The notes: generated by a model not told the origin, from the letters alone. A DNA stretch of 64,000 bases from Sphingomonas sabuli (GCF_014352855.1 NZ_CP060697.1:496001-560000), one strand, 5' to 3'. Shown: positions 1 through 7,849, numbered from the stretch's first letter. Numbers and translations: made by a program.

Positions 1-1
1 C

Positions 2-334
2 CCTTCCCAGCAACCGGCTCGTCAGACGCCACCCGCGAGCGACGGAGGTGCGCAGCCGGCGCAAGGCAACCTGACAGCTTTGTTCAGCGCCGCCGACTAT
101 CCAGCCGACGCGTTCCGCAACGACGAGCAAGGAACGGTGATGGCCCGGCTCGAGATCGATCCGCAGGGCAAGGTAAGCAGCTGCCGAGTGGCGACGTCGA
201 GCGGATCGGAATCGCTAGATCGTGCGACCTGCACCATCCTGAAGCGCCGGGCGCGCTTCACGCCGGCGCGCAACAGCGAAGGAAGCGCAATCGCGAGCAG
301 CTACACCCAGAAGATCACCTGGATGTTGCAATAA
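2..334 (+). CDS. TonB-family C-terminal domain protein (5' end outside window)
   Basis: The frame is open from the window edge, so only the last 110 residues are present. They start with a Pro/Gln/Ala-rich linker (about residues 1-24 of the visible part) and continue into a compact domain with the pattern of TonB C-terminal repeats: GTVMARLEIDPQGKVSSCRV, then SGSESLDRATCTILKRRARF. This fold normally sits in the periplasm, either coupling energy to outer-membrane receptors or as a stand-alone copy in envelope proteins. The Cys pair in SSCRV and ATCTIL is common in sphingomonad stand-alone versions. The gene ends 24 bp before the tRNA-Met remnant, so it is the last core gene left of the island. 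Whether it is a true TonB or a related periplasmic protein cannot be told without the N-terminus. Confidence 0.75.
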   Translation, partial: PSQQPARQTPPASDGGAQPAQGNLTALFSAADYPADAFRNDEQGTVMARLEIDPQGKVSSCRVATSSGSESLDRATCTILKRRARFTPARNSEGSAIASSYTQKITWMLQ

Positions 335-357
335 AGTCGAACCACCGCGTCGGGCGA

Positions 358-407
358 TGGTAGCGGAGGAGGGACTTGAACCCCCGACACGCGGATTATG
401 ATTCCGC
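358..407 (-). repeat. Left attachment-site repeat: 3' fragment of tRNA-Met
   Basis: Fifty bases are identical to 14196-14245, covering the CCA end, T arm, variable loop and the anticodon stem-loop with CAT. The match stops at the 5' side of the anticodon stem, where the intact tRNA continues with its D arm and this copy runs into unrelated sequence. It is therefore a tRNA remnant serving as the distal att site, not a functional tRNA. The 408-568 stretch that follows holds nothing I recognise. Confidence 0.85.
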
Positions 408-568
408 GCATTCGACACGGAAAACCGCCAGTTTCCAGCCTCGTGCTGCATGTGTGGCGCAAGGACGACTGCTTGTCACGTCGCGCATCCAGCCGCCGAC
501 AGGATCGTGGGGCGGATCTTTAACCGTGCCATGTTCCCGAATCGTTCCGCTCGGCGTATCTGGCGCAA

Positions 569-781
569 ATGTCCACGAAGCACATCCGCACGACAGCCGA
601 TGTTAGGTTCGAGGCTGGATTGCGGATCGAGTGCGCAGGCTGCGGAGCTGCCAAGACCGTGGACGGGTTCGAGGCTGGCAAGCTAGGCGGAGCTCAGCCG
701 ATCGAGGCTCTGAGGCGGCGGCTTAAATGTTCCAGGTGCGGAGCCAAGGACGCCAGGCTAGCGATCCTGCCGCCTGTCTAG
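569..781 (+). CDS. Small zinc-ribbon-like hypothetical protein
   Basis: The 70-residue product has two CxxC knuckles about 30 residues apart (CAGC near residue 23 and CSRC near residue 54). They are separated by a basic/hydrophobic segment (PIEALRRRLK), as in small zinc-ribbon proteins. No catalytic motif is visible. The stop codon sits directly against the first copy of the island palindrome at 780. There is no strong Shine-Dalgarno before the ATG, so the start is tentative. The paired cysteines make a chance frame unlikely. Function unknown; nucleic-acid binding or a structural zinc site is possible. Confidence 0.6.
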   Translation: MSTKHIRTTADVRFEAGLRIECAGCGAAKTVDGFEAGKLGGAQPIEALRRRLKCSRCGAKDARLAILPPV

Positions 782-809
782 TGTCTGCTTTGGGTGGAAA
801 GCGGACACT
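780..809. repeat. Imperfect palindromic repeat, copy 1
   Basis: About 30 bp with ends AGTGTC/GACACT and a GGGTGGAAAGCGGACA core; it can fold as a hairpin. Related copies lie at 1275, 4375, 4425, 7001 and 7850. It follows the zinc-ribbon gene immediately and precedes the VOC gene. Confidence 0.8.
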
Positions 810-868
810 CGCGCGATCTAAGCCTCTGTGCCAGTTTGCCGACTGTTGAAAGAGGGACGGTGGGCTAG

Positions 869-1240
869 ATGACTGCTGTGGTCAGTATGAAAACCAAGAT
901 CGTGACTCCGCGTGTGGAGGCAACGCGCGACTGGTACCGCGATTTATTCGGGCTGACGGTGCTCGAAGAGTGGAACGAACCGAATGATTGCGGCTGTATT
1001 CTCGGTCTTCACGGCACTGCTGGCGAAGCGACGCTGGAAATCTATCACGGGTGCAGAGACTACGACTTCTCGGGAGTAGGCCTTCAGTTTCGGGTAGAAG
1101 ACGTCGATGCCTTTGCAGTGCCAGCGGACGACCGCTTCCGGGCCCGTGGCCCCGTCAGCCGGCCTTGGGGAAGCCGCTATCTATTCCTCTCCGACCCGAA
1201 CGGTATTTCGATTGTCGTGTTTTCGGGAAGCTCGCTGTGA
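869..1240 (+). CDS. VOC (glyoxalase/bleomycin-resistance fold) protein
   Basis: A 123-residue single-domain vicinal-oxygen-chelate protein. It shows the usual opening beta strand and helix (IVTPRVEATRDWYRDLFGL, about residues 10-28), a middle VGLQFRVEDVDAF strand/helix, and the closing FLSDPNGISIVVFSG strand (about 108-120). VOC proteins use metal-dependent chemistry or bind drugs and small ligands; nothing here fixes the substrate. The usual glutamate ligand on the last strand is not evident, so a binding or non-canonical role is possible. The gene is alone between two palindromic repeats (780 and 1275), like a cassette. The nearby 5' sequence GAAAGAGGGACGG may act as a weak ribosome site. 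Confidence 0.8.
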   Translation: MTAVVSMKTKIVTPRVEATRDWYRDLFGLTVLEEWNEPNDCGCILGLHGTAGEATLEIYHGCRDYDFSGVGLQFRVEDVDAFAVPADDRFRARGPVSRPWGSRYLFLSDPNGISIVVFSGSSL

Positions 1241-1274
1241 GCGCTAACCAGCATTCCCGGAAGTCCGCTGCTTC

Positions 1275-1304
1275 AGTGTCTGCAATGGGTGGAAAGCGGA
1301 CATT
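1275..1304. repeat. Imperfect palindromic repeat, copy 2
   Basis: Same orientation and nearly same sequence as copy 1 (AGTGTCTGC, then GGGTGGAAAGCGGACAT). It lies between the VOC gene and the FIST/kinase operon. Confidence 0.8.
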
Positions 1305-1407
1305 GGCGTCGGTCGAAGTTTCCCCGGCGGGCGAACAGAGGAGTGACGCTTCCGGTTGACCATCACTTCGCAGTCTCTATGCGTAGATAGAGGGGGGCTT
1401 TACTTAG

Positions 1408-2577
1408 GTGAAGTCCATGGAAGCAGTTGCAGCATCGACGGCCGAGGCGGACAGCGCCGCGGCAGGCCGCGCTCTGGCGGAGCAGATCCAATCCACTCTC
1501 GGCAGCGCCCCGGACGCAGTCATCGTGTTCGCCGCACCAGACTACGATCACGGAGAGCTGCTTCGGGCACTGGACGGCGGCTGCTCGCCGGACTTGATCG
1601 TCGGGGCCTCGTCGGCCGGCGAGTTCACGAACGACACGCTGGGGGTCGGTCTCGCCTCGGCGCTTGCGATCAGCGCCCCCAACGCCCGCTTTAGCCTAGG
1701 GGTGGGAAAGGACCTTAAGCGCGATGCAGCTGCAGCTGCGCGGAGCATCGTAAACGGTTTCGCAGGGCCATCGGACGACAGCTTCTCCTACCGTTCGGCG
1801 CTTGTCCTGACCGACGCTCTAGCCGGATATGCCGATGCTCTTGCTGATGAGCTGACGGTGGCCACTGCAGGCGAGTATCAGTTCTTCGGCGGGGGTGCAG
1901 GAGACAATGCGACCTTCAAGCGCACGACAGTGTTCAACGGCACCGAAGTTCTCACCGATGCGGCTGTCGCGCTGGAGATCCTGTCCCACAAGCCGCTTGG
2001 CGTCGGCGTCAGCCATGGCTGGGAGCCAGCTTCGGATCCCTTCAGGGTCACCGAGGCGGAGGGGCTAACGCTTATCAGCCTCAACGGCCTTCCAGCCGCG
2101 GAAGCTTTCGAGGAGCATGCCGCAGCCAAGGGCGAAAAGCTCGACCGCGCTTCGCCAATCCCTTTCTTTCTGCAGAACATTCTGGGGATCGATACGGGCA
2201 GTGGCTATCGCCTGCGCGTGCCGCTCGCGATCAACGACGACGGTTCGGTCCATTGCGCGGCTGAGATCCCTGTCGGAAGCGTGGTCAGCATAATGAAGAG
2301 CTCTAATCGTTCGGCAGCCGAAGCCGCCGAGCGGGCGACGGACGCGGCCATGGCCGCCATCGGAGAGAGCAGCCCGAAGGCCGCGCTGTTCTTTGATTGC
2401 GTTGCGACGCGTCTGCGCTGCGGGGATCACTTCGCGTCGGAAGTTGCGGCTGTCACCAACAGGATCGGTGATGCCGCCATGGTCGGCTGCAACACCCATG
2501 GGCAGATTGCCCGAGCAGAAGGCCAGTTTGAGGGATTCCACAACTGCACCGCCGTCGTCTGCGTCTTTCCGGATTGA
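1408..2577 (+). CDS. FIST-domain sensory protein
   Basis: A 389-residue soluble protein with FIST-N (about residues 30-225) followed by FIST-C (about 230-375). Recognisable stretches are SPDLIVGASSAGEFTND near the start, the GVGVSHGWEPASDPFRVTEA hinge, and IGDAAMVGCNTHGQIARAEG near the end. FIST domains are proposed small-ligand sensors, probably for amino acids, and are usually partnered with histidine kinases or diguanylate cyclases. The next gene begins 3 nt after this stop and is a hybrid histidine kinase, so the two form an operon and probably a sensor pair. The start is GTG at 1408 behind a GGGGGG-rich site; ATG at 1417, behind AGGTGA, is an equally good choice. Confidence 0.88.
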   Translation: MKSMEAVAASTAEADSAAAGRALAEQIQSTLGSAPDAVIVFAAPDYDHGELLRALDGGCSPDLIVGASSAGEFTNDTLGVGLASALAISAPNARFSLGVGKDLKRDAAAAARSIVNGFAGPSDDSFSYRSALVLTDALAGYADALADELTVATAGEYQFFGGGAGDNATFKRTTVFNGTEVLTDAAVALEILSHKPLGVGVSHGWEPASDPFRVTEAEGLTLISLNGLPAAEAFEEHAAAKGEKLDRASPIPFFLQNILGIDTGSGYRLRVPLAINDDGSVHCAAEIPVGSVVSIMKSSNRSAAEAAERATDAAMAAIGESSPKAALFFDCVATRLRCGDHFASEVAAVTNRIGDAAMVGCNTHGQIARAEGQFEGFHNCTAVVCVFPD

Positions 2578-2580
2578 TCT

Positions 2581-4350
2581 GTGCCACACGACATCCATGA
2601 GCTTTTTAGCCGGCTTGCGGCCCCGGAGTCTCGGGCTGCGGAGGCGGAGCGGATCGCTCACGAGCTCGGTGCCGAAGCGTTCCTCGTTTTCCTGCGCGAC
2701 GAAGCGATCGATGTTTTGACCCCCGCGCCCGGCTTCCCGCAAACGCTCCCGGGCGGGCCGGACTGGCGCGACTTCCTGAAGAAGCGGCATGACTTCGGAG
2801 CAATGGAGATACGGCTGCCTTTCCCTCGAGGTGGAAAGCCGAAGGATTCTCGAGTGCTGGTCGTCCGCGACGCAGTCTTTATGCTTATTGGTGCGGAGAC
2901 CCAATTCCCGGTTGAGACTTTCGCCCAGGCGCCGCTGCTTCCTGCCCTCCTCCAAGCTGAAGCGGAGCAGCTTGCAAGCCGCGGCTTGGTACGGGTTGCG
3001 CGGGAAGCGACTGATCGCGCCACGGCCCTTGCGGCATCGCTCGATAAGGCACGCGTAGAGGTCCGGCGGAAGGCTGGCGAGCTGTCTCAGGCGCTAGAGA
3101 AAGCGGATCGCCTGAACGACGACCTCAGAGCGCTTAACGAGACGCTCGAGCAGCGCGTGTCAGCGGAGATACGCGAGCGTATGCAGGCGGAGGAGTCACT
3201 TCGTCAGGCGCAGAAAATGGAGGCGGTGGGGCAGCTAACCGGCGGCGTCGCGCACGACTTCAACAACCTCCTCACCGTGATCATGGGCGGCCTCGACAGC
3301 GTCCGTCGCGAGACGGAAAAAGATCGTGGCGATTTGGACCTTGCGCGGCTGAGACGCATGGTCGCCCTCGCATCCCAGGGCGCTGAGCGTGCCGCGACCC
3401 TGACTTCGCGGCTGCTTGCCTTCGCGCGACGAAAGCCACTCGCTCCCAAGTCCATCGACCTGAACAAGCTAATCGCGGGCCTCAGCGACCTGCTTCAAAG
3501 GACGTTGGGTGAAACCGTCGCTCTCGAAAACGTCTCTGCCGCTGGGCTTTGGCTCGCGCACGCCGACCCGGCGGAGCTCGAGAGCGCGCTGATGAACCTC
3601 GCCATAAATGCCCGCGACGCTATGCCGGACGGAGGCAGGCTCACGATCGAGTCCGCTAACGTCTCGCTCGACGAAAATTATGTCAGCGCATTGGTCGAGC
3701 CCGTGCCGCCCGGGCAATATGTGATGCTTGCGGTCTCCGACACAGGGCAAGGCATGGACAAGGAAACCATCGACCGGGTGTTCGAGCCATTCTTCACCAC
3801 CAAGGAAGCAGGCAAGGGCACAGGACTGGGGCTAAGTCAGGTTTATGGCTTCGTCAGGCAGTCCGGCGGTCACATCCGCATCTACAGCGAGCCCGGCGCA
3901 GGGACCACGGTCAAGCTCTACTTGCCGCGCGACCATCGCGTCGAGGCAGCGGACGAAGAGCAGGTTTCGGACCGTGCCGACGGCGGTTCCGAAACGATTC
4001 TCGTCATCGAGGACCACGAGGGGCTGAGAGAATACTCCGTTGGAGTTCTGCGCGAGCTAGGCTATCGAGTGCTCGAGGCTGAAGACGGACAGACCGGCCT
4101 TTCCATCCTTCGCAAGCGGCCGGATGTGGACCTGCTCTTTACCGATGTCGTGCTCCCCGGCCTGAACGGGCGCAAGGTCGCGGATGAGGCCTTGGAATTC
4201 CGGCCCGACATCAAGGTGCTTTTCACGACTGGGTATACGCGCAACGCGATCGTCCACAACGGACGTCTCGACGAGGGCGTTTCGCTGATCACCAAGCCGT
4301 TCACATTCGATGCCCTCGCATCGATGGTTCGGAAGTTGCTCGACAGTTAG
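2581..4350 (+). CDS. Hybrid histidine kinase with C-terminal receiver
   Basis: A cytoplasmic 589-residue kinase with no membrane segment. Residues 1-150 form an unrecognised input region and about 150-212 are charged coiled coil. HisKA carries the phospho-acceptor His near 224 (GGVAHDFNN). HATPase has an N box (NLAINARDAMPDGG, about 340), G1 (DTGQGMD, about 386) and G2 (GKGTGLGLS, about 411). A receiver domain covers about 470-589, with Asp near 522 (FTDVVLPG) and Lys near 572 (ITKPF). It starts with GTG 3 nt after the FIST gene and probably receives the FIST signal through its N-terminal region. No output regulator is adjacent, so phosphotransfer probably goes to a distant partner. Confidence 0.9.
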   Translation: MPHDIHELFSRLAAPESRAAEAERIAHELGAEAFLVFLRDEAIDVLTPAPGFPQTLPGGPDWRDFLKKRHDFGAMEIRLPFPRGGKPKDSRVLVVRDAVFMLIGAETQFPVETFAQAPLLPALLQAEAEQLASRGLVRVAREATDRATALAASLDKARVEVRRKAGELSQALEKADRLNDDLRALNETLEQRVSAEIRERMQAEESLRQAQKMEAVGQLTGGVAHDFNNLLTVIMGGLDSVRRETEKDRGDLDLARLRRMVALASQGAERAATLTSRLLAFARRKPLAPKSIDLNKLIAGLSDLLQRTLGETVALENVSAAGLWLAHADPAELESALMNLAINARDAMPDGGRLTIESANVSLDENYVSALVEPVPPGQYVMLAVSDTGQGMDKETIDRVFEPFFTTKEAGKGTGLGLSQVYGFVRQSGGHIRIYSEPGAGTTVKLYLPRDHRVEAADEEQVSDRADGGSETILVIEDHEGLREYSVGVLRELGYRVLEAEDGQTGLSILRKRPDVDLLFTDVVLPGLNGRKVADEALEFRPDIKVLFTTGYTRNAIVHNGRLDEGVSLITKPFTFDALASMVRKLLDS

Positions 4351-4374
4351 ATCCGATCTGTGAGGCTGAACCGA

Positions 4375-4404
4375 AGTGTCTGCGTCGGGTGGAAAGCGGA
4401 CATT
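4375..4404. repeat. Imperfect palindromic repeat, copy 3
   Basis: AGTGTCTGC, then GGGTGGAAAGCGGACATT, in the same orientation as copies 1 and 2. It lies 24 bp after the kinase stop codon. Confidence 0.8.
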
Positions 4405-4424
4405 AGAGACACCAACCTGTGTGA

Positions 4425-4448
4425 CAGCTTTTGGCCGATAGCAGACGT
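4425..4448. repeat. Degenerate copy of the palindromic repeat
   Basis: CAGCTTTTGGCCGATAGCAG resembles the CTTTGGCCGAAAGC form of the repeat and is adjacent to copy 3. The match is partial. The rest of 4449-4634 holds nothing I recognise. Confidence 0.4.
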
Positions 4449-4634
4449 TCCGCTTTTGCGCGCCAAAGCCAATTTCCGCCATTAGGTCGACCAAATTAGG
4501 CGGTTGGATCCAATCAAATCACATTCATTCGAGCGTTTTTAATCCCAATTCTGGCGAGGGATCATGAAGGTGCGCCGGGCCCGGCCCGCCGTGGCATCGT
4601 CAATCGGCGATCCGCGAATGTCGGCTTCGCAACA

Positions 4635-5372
4635 ATGAAACCGATTCGAGCGACTGCCGTTACAGGGTGCATGCTGACTGCCGCCGACGATACCGACCAT
4701 CCCTTGGTGGACCGCTTCCGCCGCTTCATTGGGGACGGAGGGTTTCCTTGCGTCGGCGCGAAGGCGGCGCTGAACCGTGGAACCATGCGGTTCGTGGTGG
4801 CCCGCGATTTTAAGTCGGCATGGGACGACCTTCGCATCCTGCCCTCGATCTACGCGATGGTCCGCGACTATCGCGAGGAACCGGAGCCGTTCCAGTCGCT
4901 GGCGGTACTGTTCGAGACGGGGACCCCGGAAAGCGAAGAAGAATTCGAGCAGCAGATGTGGCAGCGCCTCCAGTCGCTCAGTGACAAGGATGACTGGCTC
5001 GGCCAGCCGCCCGATCCGCGCGTCGCGCACGATCCGGCCGATCCGCATTTCGCGCTCAGCTTCGGAGGTGAGGGCTTTTTCGTCGTCGGGCTCCATCCGC
5101 ACGCCAGCCGTCCGGCCCGGCGCTTCAAAACGCCCGCGCTAGTCTTCAATCTCCACGACCAGTTCGAGCGGCTGCGCGCCGCCGGTCGCTATCAGCCGCT
5201 GCGTACCGCCATCCTGTCGCGCGACGAGAAGCTGGCCGGCTCGATCAATCCGATGCTCGCGGAGCACGGCACCATTTCCGCCGCGCGCCAGTACAGCGGG
5301 CGCGCGGTCAATGACGAGTGGCGCTGCCCGTTTAGCGGCCGCCCCATGAAGGACTTACCTCTTGATCAATGA
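4635..5372 (+). CDS. YqcI/YcgG-family (GntA-like) heme-dependent N-hydroxylase
   Basis: A 245-residue protein of the YqcI/YcgG family, whose characterised member GntA is a heme-dependent enzyme that N-hydroxylates a guanidino compound in guanitoxin biosynthesis. Diagnostic features are FPCVGAKAALNRGTMRF (about 35-52), the acidic middle (ESEEEFEQQMWQRLQ), DPHFALSFGGEGFFVVGLHP (about 136-155), PALVFNLHDQF, and the C-terminal WRCPFSGRPM with its conserved CPF. The downstream gene, a DUF1989 protein, overlaps its stop, so the two are translationally coupled. The other guanitoxin genes are absent, so guanitoxin production is unlikely. An oxidation of arginine, guanidine or a related amine is the cautious inference. 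Confidence 0.85.
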   Translation: MKPIRATAVTGCMLTAADDTDHPLVDRFRRFIGDGGFPCVGAKAALNRGTMRFVVARDFKSAWDDLRILPSIYAMVRDYREEPEPFQSLAVLFETGTPESEEEFEQQMWQRLQSLSDKDDWLGQPPDPRVAHDPADPHFALSFGGEGFFVVGLHPHASRPARRFKTPALVFNLHDQFERLRAAGRYQPLRTAILSRDEKLAGSINPMLAEHGTISAARQYSGRAVNDEWRCPFSGRPMKDLPLDQ

Positions 5373-5943
5373 AATCCCGCCGCGTTCCGGCACAGCCTTC
5401 ACGATGGACAAGGGCCAGCGGCTGACGGTGATCGATCCGGAGGGCATGCAGGTCGCTGACCTCCTCGCCTTCAAACGCGCCGACATCGGCGAAGTGATCT
5501 CGGCCGGCCGCACGTTCGACTATGCCGAGACGATCTACCTCACCACCGGTCACCAGCTCTTCTCCAATCGCTCAAACCCCTTGCTAGAGATCGTCGAGGA
5601 CATGGTGGGGCGGCACGACTTCCTGCTCACCCCGTGCAGCAAGGATACCTTCCGCATCTGCTATGACGATCACGACCCGCACCGCGGTTGCTTCGGCAAC
5701 CTAGCCGAGGCGTTGGCGCCTTTTGGCGTCAACGAAGACATGATCCCATCTGCCTTCAATTGCTTCATGAACGTGCCGGTCGATGGCGAGACCGGACGGT
5801 TCAAGGTGCTGCCGCCGATCAGCAAGGCCGGCGACCGGATCGTGTTCGAGGCGAAAGAGGATGTTGTCATCGGCCTGACCGCCTGCTCGGCCCGTGACAG
5901 CAATGGAGGTAGTTTCAAGCCAATTCACTGGACGGTCGATTGA
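5362..5943 (+). CDS. DUF1989 (urea-carboxylase-associated) family protein
   Basis: A 193-residue DUF1989 protein with PEGMQVADLLAF near residue 28, TTGHQLFSNRSNPLLEIVED around 62-80, the metal-site-like CSKDTFRICYDDHDPHRGCFGN (about 92-113, written here only as its key Cys/His/Asp cluster), and FNCFMNVPVD. Members studied in guanidine catabolism form the two subunits of carboxyguanidine deiminase; other members sit near urea carboxylase. It starts at TTG inside the end of the GntA-like gene (11 nt overlap), which ties its synthesis to that enzyme. The pairing suggests a nitrogen-rich substrate containing a guanidino or ureido group. Its exact reaction is not known from sequence. Confidence 0.85.
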   Translation: MINEIPPRSGTAFTMDKGQRLTVIDPEGMQVADLLAFKRADIGEVISAGRTFDYAETIYLTTGHQLFSNRSNPLLEIVEDMVGRHDFLLTPCSKDTFRICYDDHDPHRGCFGNLAEALAPFGVNEDMIPSAFNCFMNVPVDGETGRFKVLPPISKAGDRIVFEAKEDVVIGLTACSARDSNGGSFKPIHWTVD

Positions 5944-6094
5944 CTGCGCTGGCCCAGCTGCTGGCTTCGCCGATGGCAAAGATTGTGGAGTCGCCGTTTC
6001 GTTCCAGGCGGACGATTCCCTCGAACTAAAGAGATTGCCGAATCTTCTGGCCGCTCCGCGAAGCGGATAGAGACTTTTCAGATCGCAAGGTGCC

Positions 6095-6122
6095 CTTGAA
6101 ACCTGAAATGCCGAAATTATTT
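6095..6122 (+). promoter_or_regulatory. RpoH (heat-shock) promoter of the Hsp20 gene
   Basis: CTTG at 6095-6098, a 17-nt spacer, then ATTATTT at 6116-6122. This matches six of seven positions of the alphaproteobacterial RpoH -10 element (CYTATNT) with the correct -35. It lies about 90 bp before the Hsp20 start. Confidence 0.6.
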
Positions 6123-6211
6123 CCCCGTCGCCGGGTGCCAGATCGGGCCCGGTGACGGGCCTCGGCGTCGTGCCGCAGTCCGCCAGTCGCTTCAGATGGA
6201 GGACATGGAAA

Positions 6212-6709
6212 ATGCCAAGCGCTTTCGACTTCGCGCCTTTCCGGCGCTCCACCGTTGGCTTCGACCGTCTTTTCGAATTGCTGGAGAACAGCGCGTCGGG
6301 TCAGTCGCAGGACAACTACCCGCCGTTCGACCTCGTCAAGCTCGGCGATAACGAGTTCCACATCTCGCTGGCGGTGGCTGGGTTCACGCAGGACGAGATC
6401 GACATCACCGCCCATCAGAACCAGCTGATCGTCAGCGGTCAGAAACGCGAGGATAACGGCGCGACTTATATCCATCGTGGCATCGCCAACCGATCGTTCG
6501 AACGCCGCTTCGGGCTCGCGGACCACATTACTGTCACGGGCGCGGATCTCAGGGACGGGCTCCTGTCGATCGAGCTCACGAGAGAAATCCCCGAGGCGAT
6601 GAAACCGCGCAAGATCGACATCGGTCGCGGCGAGACCCACCAACTCGACGCTCCTCTCGGCGATGCCGAACGGTCGAAGAAGACATCGAAGCAATTGCAG
6701 GACGCTTGA
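6212..6709 (+). CDS. Hsp20/alpha-crystallin small heat-shock protein
   Basis: A 165-residue IbpA-like chaperone. A short N-terminal arm (PFRRSTVGFDRLFELLE) resembles that of IbpA. The alpha-crystallin domain runs over about residues 35-135, with YPPFDLVKLGDNEFHISLAV, a GQKREDNGATYIHRGIANRSF edge loop (trimmed here to its key GIANRSF), and DLRDGLLSIELTREIPE ending in the IPE tail motif. Such proteins hold unfolding clients for ClpB/DnaK. The ATG at 6212 follows GGAGGA; an upstream GTG at 6152 in frame lacks a ribosome site. An RpoH-type promoter lies upstream and a hairpin terminator follows, so this is a single-gene heat-shock unit carried as island cargo. Confidence 0.92.
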   Translation: MPSAFDFAPFRRSTVGFDRLFELLENSASGQSQDNYPPFDLVKLGDNEFHISLAVAGFTQDEIDITAHQNQLIVSGQKREDNGATYIHRGIANRSFERRFGLADHITVTGADLRDGLLSIELTREIPEAMKPRKIDIGRGETHQLDAPLGDAERSKKTSKQLQDA

Positions 6710-6715
6710 TGCTGC

Positions 6716-6742
6716 GCAGGCCCCGGCGTCCCCGGGGCCTGC
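6716..6742 (+). terminator. Hairpin terminator after the Hsp20 gene
   Basis: An 11-bp perfect GC-rich stem (6716-6726 with 6732-6742) and a 5-nt loop lie just after the Hsp20 stop. No U tract follows, so termination may be only partial. Confidence 0.6.
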
Positions 6743-6760
6743 CATTTCGGGACGACCGTT

Positions 6761-6973
6761 GTGAGGTATTTTTTCAATGTTCATGCGGACGACGGCACAG
6801 TCCCGGATCTCGTGGGGACGGAGCTTCCGCACATTGAAGCGGTGAGAGAACATGCCGCCGCCCACGTCGCCGACCTTTGGGAAGCGCGCGTTTTATCCGG
6901 CAAGCCACCCTACGTCGGGTGGCTAGGGGTAGTTGACGAATACGGACGAGCCGTCTTTCAGATACCCCTCTGA
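6761..6973 (+). CDS. DUF6894-like small protein
   Basis: A 70-residue protein opening with MRYFFNVHADDGTVPDLVG and continuing ELPHIEAVREHAAAHVADLW. This is the pattern of the small DUF6894 family common in sphingomonads and rhizobia, where an N-terminal YFF-x-DG strand is followed by an Ala-rich helix. Start is GTG at 6761. Function unknown. It lies 50 bp after Hsp20, beyond the hairpin, so it may be expressed by read-through. A degenerate palindromic repeat follows it. Confidence 0.75.
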   Translation: MRYFFNVHADDGTVPDLVGTELPHIEAVREHAAAHVADLWEARVLSGKPPYVGWLGVVDEYGRAVFQIPL

Positions 6974-7000
6974 CTTTCGATCTAACCCCTTAGTCTGACC

Positions 7001-7026
7001 TCCGCCTTTGGCCGAAAGCCGACACT
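7001..7026. repeat. Degenerate copy of the palindromic repeat
   Basis: TCCGCCTTTGGCCGAAAGCC followed by GACACT; related to the other copies but with mismatches in the left arm. Confidence 0.5.
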
Positions 7027-7061
7027 GGCCTACCGTAAACCCGCTCTACCTTAAGATGGCG

Positions 7062-7093
7062 TGGCAGGCGCCGCGCTAGGTCGGCGCCTGCCA
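7062..7093 (-). terminator. Hairpin terminator for the short recombinase gene
   Basis: Perfect 12-bp inverted repeat (7062-7073 with 7082-7093) around an 8-nt loop, placed 5 bp after the recombinase stop on the minus strand. No strong U run. Confidence 0.55.
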
Positions 7094-7097
7094 TCGA

Positions 7098-7730
7098 TCA
7101 GACTTCAACTGCCTCGGCGAGCTCCAGCGCGTCTTTTATGTCCACACCCAGATAGCGCACTGTGCTTTCGATTTTGGCATGCCCAAGCAGGATCTGCACG
7201 GCGCGCAGATTGCCTGTCTGCTTATAGATTATAGCGGCCTTAGTTCGTCTGAGAGAGTGAGTGCCGAAGTCGCCGGCCTTCAGCCCAATCGCTGTTACCC
7301 ACTCATCAACGAGACGACTGTACTGTCGGGTGCTCAGGTGTTGAGAGTGATCGACGCGGCTCGGGAACGCGAAATTCTCGACGGTCCCACCGCGTCGCTC
7401 GAGCCACTTCAACAGGCTGGTGCGCGCCGGTTCCAAAATCTCGAACTGGACAGGTCGGCCGGTCTTTCGCTGGATAACGAGTGCACGGCATCGGACATCG
7501 TTTCCCCTCACCAGGTCGCCGATCTTCAAACGTACGAGGTCACAACCTCGCAGTTTGCTATCAACCGCAACGTCAAACAGCGCGCGGTCACGAACGCGAC
7601 CTTCCTGCTCGAGCCAGAAGGGAATGGCCCAAACTTCTTTCTGTTTCAGCGCGCGCTTAGGCCCGATCTTCCGACCTGCATTCCAAGCAGGAAGATTGCG
7701 GCCAGCGGGATCAAATGACGAGTAGCCCAT
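7098..7730 (-). CDS. Short tyrosine recombinase (catalytic domain only)
   Basis: A 210-residue recombinase starting at ATG 7730 (MGYSSFDP); a longer in-frame start at 7760 is less likely. The tyrosine recombinase residues are all visible: Arg61 (SKLRGCDL), Lys89 (IQRKTGRP), His158/Arg161 (THSLRRTKAA), His184 (LLGHAKIES) and Tyr193 (VRYLG). The N-terminal core-binding domain is much reduced, as in a widespread family of stand-alone integrase-like proteins in proteobacteria. It is followed by a hairpin. It is not next to an island end, so it may act on a different site from the larger integrase or be a relic of another integration. It appears intact. Confidence 0.88.
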   Translation of the reverse strand: MGYSSFDPAGRNLPAWNAGRKIGPKRALKQKEVWAIPFWLEQEGRVRDRALFDVAVDSKLRGCDLVRLKIGDLVRGNDVRCRALVIQRKTGRPVQFEILEPARTSLLKWLERRGGTVENFAFPSRVDHSQHLSTRQYSRLVDEWVTAIGLKAGDFGTHSLRRTKAAIIYKQTGNLRAVQILLGHAKIESTVRYLGVDIKDALELAEAVEV

Positions 7731-7849
7731 GACGTTTCTCCTCAGGGTCAAGATGACCAACGAGGAAACGGCCAGGGCGAATGACCGCTTTCGGGCTCAC
7801 ATCGAACGGTTTCCGACGGCGAAGATGGGCGCAAAGCGGGCACAACGCT

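Noticed and set aside
358..407. A second functional tRNA-Met
   Set aside because: Only the 3' half is present; the D arm and 5' acceptor strand are missing, so it is an att remnant.
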